From NCBI RefSeq assembly GCF_030247195.1, contig NC_080672.1:308047115-308111114 (forward strand): a DNA stretch of 64,000 bases, written 5' to 3'. The notes under the pieces were generated by a model. It searched no databases. It was not told the DNA's origin and worked only from the letters and a program-made list of their open reading frames with translations. Of the stretch, positions 25,501 to 37,500 are shown one piece after another. Position 1 is the first letter of the stretch, and each line of letters opens with the position of its first letter. The position numbers and the translations under genes are program-made. Origin of the DNA: Topomyia yanbarensis. Taxonomy: Eukaryota; Arthropoda; Insecta; Diptera; Culicidae.

Positions 25501-28500
25501 TGTTAGATACCATTACTAGCGATAAATGTTAATTTTGGGACAGTTTTTGTACTCAGTTTTCTATGAAACTTCTATTTTTTTTATTATACAATTCGTTTAC
25601 TTGAGTCGGTTCAATGCATTAGCTAAATGAAGCCTTGAGTCTTTAATATATTTCCACGATGTAAACAATGAAAATGATAAAACGCTAATGGTTGTCCAAC
25701 AGATCTCGTGCGATTGACCTGTTTACTGATTGAGAAATATTTTTCATAACCAACCGCGTCTTGGTGGTCGTTCATATCTATCTTGTACACTTCCGTATTA
25801 TTATCGTGGTAACTGCCATGGACATGGCAGTTCGCGAATATCTGATTTCATTTTTGTTTTGTCCCCTTACGGGCCACAAGTGTCGACTTCCTCAATGATG
25901 ATGCTGACTGTTAATTTTGAGATACTAGACGCAGTTTTTGCCGTCAATATTATATGAACAGCAGCCACAAATTTGGCAATTGTTTGTTTTTCAGGTAATC
26001 GTATTGGAGACTATGGATGTGCAAAGATGTAACGTGTATGATTATATTATCGCATTGTGTTTTGTGCGTGCAGGGTCAGCTAGGACGAAATCCTAGCTGA
26101 CCCTACCCGTCTAATTCCTAGATGTGTCCTTTATAATAAATTACATTTTTTGCAAATGTGACTGGAATCTTTTAATGGCCACGGTTCAAAGAAGTTAAGC
26201 TTGTTTATTGGGGCTTTAACCTCCTGGTCGCTCGCCCGCGGTTCAAGTAAGAGGTATCAGATCTTGTAGCCGAACATTGATTTTCTCATCATCCATATAT
26301 ATGAGAATCAACCACGTGTTACAAGTTGCAAAATGACTGGTTTCGCCTAGGCTAATTTGTTGAGTAACATAAGTACTGAATGCCTGACAAGGTAGAACTC
26401 GTTAAAGGCGATGTTCGTAAGCATAACCTCTATTTTCACCTTCAGCAAATATTTCCCATCATGAAATTCGGTTATGCAAAAATTCCAGAAGTCAATAGCC
26501 TCCACGTTTGGCTGGAGCACCACTTCTTGCTTTTACGATTCAATCATCCGACGGATTACCCCAGCATGAATTAAAGTCATCAGTTTGTCTTCACATCTCG
26601 CCCTGAGCAGGAGCAAAAAATCGTCTCGCGCAAGTGAAACGGTCAATCAAATCAATCGGTGCCTATCACACAAGCAGTCCATATAACAATAGCCTATACC
26701 TACTGTGCGATTTAGTGATGAGTGACGGTGCCCAGCAAAAAGCAACCCAGATACGGCCGAACTGTGTTGCTGTTGATTTTTCGAAATGCCCCGTAAGACC
26801 AGCCATTCGGGAAGTGGAACAGTTATTAAAAGTGCAGATGAAACTCAATCTGGCTGAAGTCAAAACCCTACAAATGCATCATATTAAACATTGCGTGCTG
26901 ATTTCGTTCAATAACATTAACCAAGCTGAGTCATTCGCCTCGCGAAACAACATGCAGCACACCGCCGAATGCGGCAATGTTAAATATAGCATTCCCGTAT
27001 ACATCGAGAACGGCGCTGTAGAAGTTCGTGTCCATGATTTGGCTACGCGTACCCCTGACGGCGCGATTAAAAAATGCTGGCAAAAATACGGAGAAGTAGA
27101 CTCCGTTACACATGAGACTTGGAAGAATTTTTTCCCGGGCATCCCTAACGGTGTTCGTGTGGTGAGAATGCGTGTGACCAAGCCAATTCCCTCATACATA
27201 ACCGTCACAGCGTTAGGAAGTGACGATGTTCTCATTCATCAAACATCGCTAGTCACGTACCCAGGGCAAATTCCTACGTGCCAGTTCTGCACGAAGAAGC
27301 TGCACCTCGGAAAACCTTGCGTAGAAACTGTTAAGGAAAACTTAACCAATCCAACTGAAATCAGCCCAGAACCATCTTACGCTAAACCACTAACAGCTGC
27401 AAAACCAACAACCAGCAACAACAACAACGAAACGAATGCCGATAACGAACATAATAAAACGACCCTTAAGAGTAAAACGCAAACTGGAACATCCGACTGC
27501 GAGCAGCAGGAAAGTAGTACGGATGAGGACATGGACGTGAACGATAACGCGAAAGAAGACAAACGAAATGAACCTCAACTTGCAGTGGACAACATTGGCA
27601 ATATTTCGCCACCTAGAAAAAGGATCTCAACACGCAGCAGAAAGCTGCGCCTGAACGAGACCAAAAATTTAATGTAGCTGTTTTTTTTATTCATTGTAAA
27701 AAAACAAACAATCGGCCTCGTCGAGCTACCGCATTTGGGCCTAAATAAATTTATCAATTATAAAAAAAAAGAATTAAAGTAACAGTTTCTTTTGTTCTTC
27801 CGACGAGTCACACAATATGAAAGGAAGTGTGTTATCAGACTCGGCATACTGAGTAGATATCGTGACCGATGTCTTCGGTGGCTCGAAATAGCAATCTTCC
27901 TCACCATTCTCCCATTAATTTGTTGAAACCAAACAAGATACAATTTTTTTACGAGTTACCGAAAAACATGTTGCTTCTTAAATTTATTTTTGAAAAGTTT
28001 CGGGGGGGGCTTTAGCCCCCTAGCCCCCCCTCTGGCTACGTGCTTGCAGTGCGTGAGTTAGTAACGAAGATGAGCGAACGAGTAAAACGAAACTGCACCA
28101 ACATAAAACAACGCAACAAGCAGCGACGAGCGTCGGGGAAAAAAATCTGGGCCATGGTCAAGAGATTGATGTAAATTAAGTATGATTTGTTCGTAGTCAC
28201 GACAAGCACCGCTTTTCTCGCGTAGTTCGTGGGAAGAGAATCGGATGGGACGAAGCGAAAGTAGAATGGAACGAAATGGAAGTTGAATGTTTGTTGATAG
28301 TTGTTTTTAACGTTAGTACAAGAGCATTCCCATCTTGGGCTGGGTTTGGAGGTGAACGAGTTGTTTAAATCATTCAAATGAATTAATCATGTTTCAATTA
28401 CCCATCTTCATGTGCTGTTGAACAGTAAACGCTTTGCTTCCGGATGTTTTTTGTAGCTCGTGGAAACTTTCCCAAGGACTTCCAGAACGTGGTCGGGTAC

Positions 28501-31500
28501 ATATTAGGATTTTTTTATTGCTATACAATAATTGGATTGAGTTATGTACACGAGTTGGCATCACCGACTAATAGAATTGTGATCAATATTGCTTAAAGCA
28601 GTCTACTGCGACAAAATGTTTTACACCGACGGATCAAATCTCGATGGGTCCACTGGCTTCGGTATCTTCAATGATAATGTAACCGCTTCATTAAAGCTCG
28701 ATGATCAGTTTACGTTGCCGAATTAGCTGCTATTCAGTATACCCTTGGGATCATCGACACATTGCCCACACATCTACTACTTCATCACTTCGGACAGTCT
28801 CAGCTCTATCGAGGCTCTTCGTGCGGTGAAGCCTAAAAGCAATTTCCGTATTTTCTGGGGAAGATACGGGAGTCTCTGCGCAAGTTATCTGAAAAATCTT
28901 ACCAGATTACCTTTGTTTGGGGCCCCTCTCATTACTCTATCCCGGGCAATGAAAGGCCGACTCTTTAGCAAAGTTGGGCGCATTAGATGGTGACATATAC
29001 GAAAGTCCAATCTGCTTCGAAGAATTTTTTAGTATATGTCGTCAGAGGACACTCAACAGTTGGCAAACCTCGTGGAGCAATGGGGAACCTGGACGATGGC
29101 TACATTCGATTATCCCAAAGGTATCAACGAAGCTTGGTTCGGGGGGATGGATGTGGGTCGAGATTTCATAGTGTAATGTCCCGGCTTATGTCCAACCACT
29201 ACACATTGGATGCGCATTTGCGGCGTATTAGGCTTGCAGAGAGTAGTCTTTGCGCTTGTGACGAGGGCTATCACGACATCAAGCACGTTGTCTGGGTGTG
29301 CGCCGGGTATTGTGACGCCAGGTCTCAGTTAAAGGATTCCCTTCGGGCCCGAGGTAGACCGTCCAATGTTCCACTTCGTGATATTCTGGCAATTCGCGAT
29401 TTCCCCTATATGTCCCTTATTTATACTTTCAATTTATTTCTCGTTTTTAGAAGTTTCCTCCTGCCTTGTGGAACCGATCAGCTTCAGAGTGCCACTATGT
29501 AACCGCCGTCGCACTTACCACTACGGAAACTGAAGCGAGAGCGACTCGAGGTCCGATGACTCTTGAAGGATTCCTCGCGGGTCCGAAGAATACCATCCGC
29601 CAATCCGATCTACTAGACTGAGGCGCTAATTTGTTTCGCTGATCTCCCGTTTGCCCGAAAGTTGCAAGTTTTGCTCTTCTCTCCCGGTCACCATCTACGC
29701 CTTCTCTCTCCTGTCCTTGATACAACTGCTGCTACACCGATTTTGGAAATAAGCCCCCCTCTGAATATCTTGACCAAGCATAAGTCTCCGATAATAAATC
29801 AAATTTGTATTCCGTATTCCTAGTTTTAAGACAGCTGTAATTTTTACTCTTTGTTAAAACTATTGTCCTCCATCTTGTAAATAGAATTGTATCCCTAGTT
29901 TTAAGGTATCTGTGAAATTTCTCATAAATATTTGTTCCCCCTTTTGTGTACCAAACTATATTGTTAGTTTTAAGATAACTGTAAAATATTTCGTAAAAAA
30001 CTACCACCCCTTCTGGTATGTCAAACTGGATTCCTTGTTTTAAAATTGTTCAAAAACAAAATCTTTTGCCCCCTCTCTTGTATATAGAATCTTATTTCTA
30101 GTCTTAAGATAGCTGTAAAATTTTTCTGCTTTATAAAAAAATATTTCAACATTATAGCCTCCTAGTTTTAAGATATCCAAAATGTACAAACAAAAGAATT
30201 TGGCACCGCAAAGCTAACGCATTTGTGCCTATCAAATAAACGAAATAAATAAAAAAACATTGCTTAAAATCAAATTCACGATATTGACAACAACATATAT
30301 TTGAAAAATTTGCTTAAGACACAGCTTTATCTTACACAAAATCTCAACTCACTTAAAATTTAAAAGTAAGCAATAGTGTGTTCCTTGAAAAACGGTTTAA
30401 TGTGCAGATTTTATTCAGCATTAAAGTAAGCTTTGGACAACTTTAAAATTATTTTAAGGGGCCCAACTACTAAACTATTTTCGTTGTCAAGTTATGAGGA
30501 CTTTATCAAAAATGTATTTTTTTCAAATGTCATTGAGTGGCAGCGTTGCCAATGTTCCGGATTTATCTGGAATCTTCCAGATTTTTCCTAACTGAACAGA
30601 CATTTTGCCAGATTTTTTAATTTTGCCAGTATTATGCGCAGAACTGAAGGTATTGCAATTAGTGTTATTGGATTCCTATGAAGCTGCCAGGAACAATACA
30701 GGTTAACGGTGAAAAATAAAATTTTAATATATCTTCGTTATCCTGGAATACTATTTAAAACTGATTAATCCTATCAATTTCGACTGCTTTGGACTACCTT
30801 TTTCAAACAATTGGACTGTTGTAAAATATCTAGGAGAATTGCATCGAGCACTGGAAGTTAAAAGCTGCGCAGTTTCGACCACTGCAAGATGAACGCCTAT
30901 ATTGATCAAAATAAGTTTTCCGTGTCTGTTGGGCCGAGTAGTTTTACGTAGAAATAGTATTGAAACTTTGTATGCGCTAGAAAAAAGTTGTGCCTGAAAG
31001 ATTAACCTATTCATGCCCATGTTGTTTGTGAACAACAACGTTTTTAAACAGCTATAACTTTTGATTGAGGCGAGATTTGCTCACAAAAACAAGTAAGGCT
31101 CATTAATGTGATTATTGCCTTTAATTGGAGTATTAACAGTTACAAGGATCAGCTCTAGAACTGAAGTTATTGCAATTAGTCTGATTGGATTCCGATGGAG
31201 CAGTGCTGCCAGGGACAGTTTACGTTGATGACAGAAAATGATTTTTTCATATATCTTCGTTATGGTGCAATATTATTGAAAACTAATAAAACACTAATTT
31301 AGACTGTCGTTGGCTACGTTTTCCACGTAATTAGACTATTGTAATTATTCTAGGAGAATTGTAATGAGCATTAGAAGGTAAAAAATTGAGCAGCTTCCAG
31401 CACTGCCATGGAAGTACCTATCTTTATGAAAATAGGCTATCCGTGTTTCTTGACCCAACCGTTTTCAAGGAAAAATAGTTTTGGAACCCTACATGCATAG

Positions 31501-34500
31501 AAAAAAGTTGGGCATGAAGGGGTTAAATGCAGACTAAAATTATGGGAGAAAATTTTTGGAAAACCACTGAAAATATGTCAATGCGTTGAATTTGGAGATA
31601 TTGGCTGAATAACTAAAAACTCTTAATTTCTTCGTATTTCTATGATTTTTTTTTAGTATTTTCAATGAATTCCAAAAATTTTGTTCCATGAATTGATAAT
31701 CACAAATAAAATCGGCACATTCGCAATTGTTATACCGCATATTTCATCCATCCTGTCAAACACGAGATTCAAATTGTTAAAATCCTCTCACTTCATAGAT
31801 CTCATAAGCGACGAGATGCCACCAACAAAGCGGATGCAATCGTCGCGTCTGAAGACTTAAGCGGTTCGGGTCGTCTGATTTATTAATAAATAACCGGGAA
31901 AGGAAATTGTTAGCGTGCATTTTTTTTTCCACCCATCGTTTGCAGGTCACAAAGCACATGCGAAATACCATCTCGATGGGTGCATAAATCTCGCACCAGA
32001 CAAACATGTCAAGGTTACACCAATATCTTGACAGCTCATACGCAACTCGGTTTTCCAGTCTTATGGGACCGTCATCCGAGACGAGAAAGCATTCCATGAT
32101 TGAAATTGATGTTGTTCGACGCTGCAGCGATGCGTTGTCGCCGGTTGGAAACACGGCGTCGTCTTGGAATGTAAGTGTAATTTTTGCGGCTCATGGCCAT
32201 TGGACATCGGACTGCATGCATTATGACCCGGCTCAGAAAATTTCAATATCGTTTCAGAAAGTGAGATCCAGTGGCAAATAATGTAGCGTAAAATATTACC
32301 TCCCATTTATTTTCACCCAATGAGAATGAATATGCAAAACACAGCATATGCATCCTTATTTTCCCCATTCGGATTTTCCGGCACACACTCGAAAAACTAG
32401 GTCAACCGATCTCCACTTTTGCTTGCGTTCCAATCCACACGTGCCAAGTTTGTTCAACATGAATGGAACCAGATTACAAAAAAAGGAAGAAACCGGCTAA
32501 ATGCCGCTAATCGATACAATTACATAGTATGGATACACGTGCATATGTACACTAGAAGGGGGACAGGAAGGGGAATGAATTTATGTTGTCTACTGAGTTG
32601 TAACATACCGCAAATTTTGCAGGTCAGGAAGTACCGACTGTGTCTTTCTCATTCAAAACCTACAAACAATTCAATATGAACTAACACGTCTAATTGGCCC
32701 GATTTCCACGAACCGTGCACATTGTTGGCATACAAAATGAGCAAGACCCTTTCAAAGCTATTGCGCACATAACAACATCACAGAACAAAACGATTCCGAA
32801 CAGTCAAAACAGAGCTCAAAATCATAATGCGCACTCGGAGTGCGTTTCCCTGCCCGGTTTGCGAATTATGCACGCTGCTCTGGGATTGGAGGACGGTAAT
32901 TTGCGGAAAAAAACTGTTCTCGTATGCAAAGCCGCGCGGTGCTGCATTGTCGCGTGTTACCATGGTGAAACATTGACTGGTGGGGTAATTTGGTAGCATA
33001 GGTACTTGTTCATTTTGATCGTTTGTTTGTTTCCGAGATCGTATTTAGGTAATCATTAGAGCGACTAAATAGCAGGTTAAACATGAGATGCAGAAACGGA
33101 AGTGTTGAAAGAACAGTTTTGGTTAATATCTTGAGTCTAGTAATAGTTTTCAATAAGTTTATAAGTAGTTATTATTTATTGATAGTGTTTTAATTGTTTC
33201 CTTTTTGTAATTCTGGAACGATTTATTAAGTATCCCAATATTTAAAGTTAGAAAATATTTTCCGGTTTTCATAGCACTACTTCAAACTGCAATATATACA
33301 ACACTGTAATGGCGTTGTACTACCTACAATAGGCACGCGTATTTTCTTTTTCACGTGCCATTTATTTTAGAAATATTTAATATTTTCGAAATAAGGCACC
33401 AGACTAATGCATCTTCTAAAATGTTGTTATTGTTTGCCTATGGATAGCAAATCTAAATGATGAACTGTTCTCAGTTTTGTATGGCTGATGTACGAAGAGA
33501 GGTACCTGACAAGTTTAAGTTCATTTTCGCTGATATAAGGATATGATCAGGAGGCACGATTTGACGCGGTGGTCGTACTCTAGAGTGACAATGATTTATA
33601 TGTGAAAAAATCTCGCAACTTGCACCCCCCAGCGTCGTTCCCAATTATGAAAAAATGACACTGTCCAAATTTGGGCGACATTGGTTAATCCTAACCCCTC
33701 CTAGTTCTTTAAAGTTTTAATGGGATCGCAGTTCATAAAATTACCGCTAGAGATCGCTGTAAACATCCGAACACGGACCTAGAAAGGAGTTAAGTTTTTG
33801 AAGATATGCCGAACAAGTTTGTCGAAGACTGCAAGATAATCCATCCAACCGTTAAAGAGTTATTAAAGTTTAAAGTTAGATACCACTGCTTCACATTCGC
33901 AAAGGTCGTACTCCGCTTATCTCAACGTGCGTGAACCACGTGTAAAGGTGGGGCAAAGTTAGGAAAAACTCATATATCTCTGAAACGATGAGAGATTGAA
34001 AGTTATGATGTTCCACAAAGTTGTAAAGAGGTAAAAGGATTTTTTTTATTTTCGTTTGAAAACTTCATGATTTCTCCGCATGGTGGCGGTAGTAAGCCCA
34101 GCAATTCAAAGGGAATACTCCTATCTGTAAAACTATAAGAGATGGAACATTTTGATGTTTTTCAAAGTTGTAGAGCAGAATAAAATGCTTTCTTTTCTTA
34201 TTTGAAAAATGCAGAGTTCTACCACATGATGACGCTAGTGAACAAAATTAACTCAAGGTAATACGCCTATCCATACAATGGTAAGAGATAGGGCAATCTG
34301 ATGTGCTGTAAAGTTATACAGTACTTCAAAGGCTTTCACTTCTCGCTATAAAAAAAATTGACCGCTTGGTGGTGCTAATAACATAACATTCATACACGAC
34401 GAACATGAATATATTTTGATACATTTGGTGTTTTACGACTGTCTTTGTTCTAGGGAAATATTTACGGCTCTACAGTCAGAATAAAATTGAACATAACGTT

Positions 34501-37500
34501 TTATAACATCCAAACGTTTCGACCGTTGTTTTCGGTCTTCATCAGTGGAAATTAACAATACAAATAATTTCCACTGATGAAGACCGAAAACAACGGTCGA
34601 AACGTTTGGATGTTATAAAACGTTATGTTCAATTTTATTCTGACTGTAGAGCCGTAAATATTTCCCTATTTTGTTATATCTTTTGAATATTTCCTAAATT
34701 TTCCGCACAATGGTGTTAGAGAATCACACTAGTTTAAAGTAATCCTCCTATTTCTTATTCGGAGTTTCTTTTGTTGTACATAACATGTTACAAAATTTTC
34801 TTTAGACTCAATATTCTTGATTTTATTTATCTTTTTGCACTAACTGTTGACTGAGTTTGAGAAAGGAGTTTAGTTTATGAGTGTCAAAGCAAAATTTTCG
34901 AAATTTGAAAATAGCATGCAACGTTCAAATCCAATGTCAAAAAAAACGATAACCGTAAAAAAATTAAAAAATCTTTTTGTTCCAAGGACTTCGAAATTTG
35001 AAAAGAAATACCATTGTAATGTTTTCAAAATGCCTGAAACGTTGAGATCCATTGTCAAAGCAAAAAGTAAGCTTGAAATAATTTTTTTTTAATAAAAGCT
35101 TTCCTTGACAATGTATTTTATATATTTTAACAATCGAATTTTCTTAGCGAACTGGACTGGCTAGCAGAACAAATTTTCAGAGTTTTGGGGTTCAGACTAA
35201 ACCACAAAGAATTTTTATTTAAAAAAATAGAACGTAGCTTCACATTTTATAACGACGCGTCGGTACGTTCAACCTGTTCATTGAAAAGGTAAGAACAACC
35301 AGACGACCCAAAACCAATTTTGAGTTAACATTAACAGCAGTAGCACGCAAACTATTTTTAATGAAAGTAATAATCTCCAAACGTTGAAGTTCGACAATTT
35401 GATATGAGCGGTAAATCAACTTAGCGTCCCCAGAGAGTAGAATTCAGAAATTTTCTGCTTTCCTATGATCGGTTCAACCAGAAACATGCACACATCTGAC
35501 ATGACATGGCACGCAAATCCAAGTAATGCTGCACACATTTCAATATGTATTGCATCATTTGGACATCATATGTTGGTACCAGTTTATATAGGAATTTGCT
35601 GTGTGATCGTACTCTTCAACTCATAACTCCGGAACCGAAAATCGGATCAATAAAAAAATCAATAGCGACCGGTGGGAAGGTGGTATCTTTCATTTGAGAC
35701 TAAGTTTGTATAAATCGGTCCAGCCATTTCTGAGAAAAATCTGTGAGAATGTTTGACAAATGCACGCATACATACATACATACATACACACACTGACATT
35801 TTCCGATCTCGACGAACTGAGTCGAATGGTATAAGAGATTCGGTCCCGGGGGCCTCGCTTAAAAGGTCGAAATCCCAACTGATTGCATAACCTTTCTATA
35901 TGAGAAAGGCAAAACTCTGAAAAATTAACTTTGTATGTTTTACAAAAATACTCATAACAACTATATTTTTATTTCGATTCCAATGAACAACTGCTCATTC
36001 ATTCGTTTACGAGCGGTCTATCGAGAAGCAAGTGTTTTTTCCAGTCCGTCAGTGTGAGATAAAGAATCGTTTTAATCCCCGTTCAAGGTTATCTTGCACA
36101 TTCTCTACCTCTCGAGGTTTTGGACTTTTTTCTTCTTTTGTGCGTGTGTTAGGCCGCATTCCTCAACCTTTTGTTCGCGTAGTGAGGATTGAACAATAGC
36201 CAGCTATATAAGCTGGACTGGTGCGTCGTGGGAAACAAATTTACAGATAAGTAAAATCTACCTCTTTTGACACATTTACGACTTATTCCCGTCTGCGCGG
36301 GTGCTAACCCCGTGCGTCGACGGTGTCGATGGTTCCCTCCCCGGACGGCCAAATGGAGGTCGAATCGACTCCCAAGGCTCTCCCCCGACCCAAGCAATAT
36401 CCAGAGCTCTCGACCGGTCCCTTTGTGGTCTTCTTTCGGCCCAAAACAAAATTGCTGAATCTATTACAGATTTCGAAAGACCTGACGGAACGATTCTCGG
36501 CTGTGACCGAAATAAAAAAAGGTCCGCTCAGACAGGCTGAGGGTCGTGCTGACTAACTCAAAGCAGGCAAACGATATAGCTTGCTGCGAGCACTTTACGA
36601 AGGACTATCACGTGTATATTCCAGCTGTAAAAGTACAGTCTGAAGGCGTTGTCACCGATGAGAGTTTGACATGCGAGGATCTCCTGCAGTACGGGGTAGG
36701 CCGTTTTAGAGACCGCTTACTTCAGCCAGTGAAAATACTTGAGTGCAAGAGTTTGCACTCAGTAGTAGTTGCGGGGGATGGTTCAAAAACGTACCCCAAT
36801 CAGACTCTTATCGGGTGACATTCGCTCGTACCGCTTTGCCAAATTACGTCCTCTTGCACAAGGTTCGTCTGCCTGTGCGTCTGTTTGTGCCGCGAGTCAT
36901 GAATTGCACAAAGTGTAAACAATTTGGTCACACGGCACCCCATTGTAGAAATAAGGCCAGCTGTGGAAAATGTGGTGAGACTCATGTGGACGATTCGTGC
37001 AGTAAGAATGCTGAGAAGTGTCCTTACTGAGCAGAGAATCTGCATGATATCTCGGTATGTCCCGCGTACAAACTACGCGGGGATAAACTAAAACCTTCCC
37101 TTGTGGGGCGATCCGAACGTTCTTTCGTATAAATGCCAAAGAAAGCAACGCCACCATCCTCAACAAACATCTATGCTCACTTGCCTCCTAACGAGGGCGA
37201 GGCTGATGACCCACAAGAGGGAACATCTACTAGAGCGCCTAGAAGTTATAGGAAGAGGAGGAACATTTCCTCTCCTAAAGTTCCTTGTAAAGGCCAGAAG
37301 GTATCCCTTGACGGGGCTCCGAAAGTCACATCTATTGGAAGTGTTTCAACCAAACCGAAGCAATTTGCTCCTGGTCTCGGAGGATTAAGCTCAGAGAAGG
37401 AGTTCCCAGCACTTCCAGGAACATCAAAAATCCCTAGTGTTCCTTTGTTTCAGTTCGAGAATAATCACAGCACTGGAATTATCAAACTCTCGGACATAGT

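Noticed and set aside
22540..28045. A single 5.5 kb transposon bounded by GGCCCGTAGCCAGG and CTCTGGCTACGTGC.
   Set aside because: The ends match only over about 10 bases and the interior holds several complete independent elements.
31777..32154. 125-codon minus-strand frame.
   Set aside because: No domain or start context recognised, and no splice-compatible link to ftz-f1.
34560..34625. Hammerhead-ribozyme-like core (CTGATGA, stem, GAAAC, stem).
   Set aside because: Stem II needs an unpaired extra A, and the bases before CTGATGA do not pair with those after the expected cleavage site, so stem I is missing. A covariance-model search would decide.
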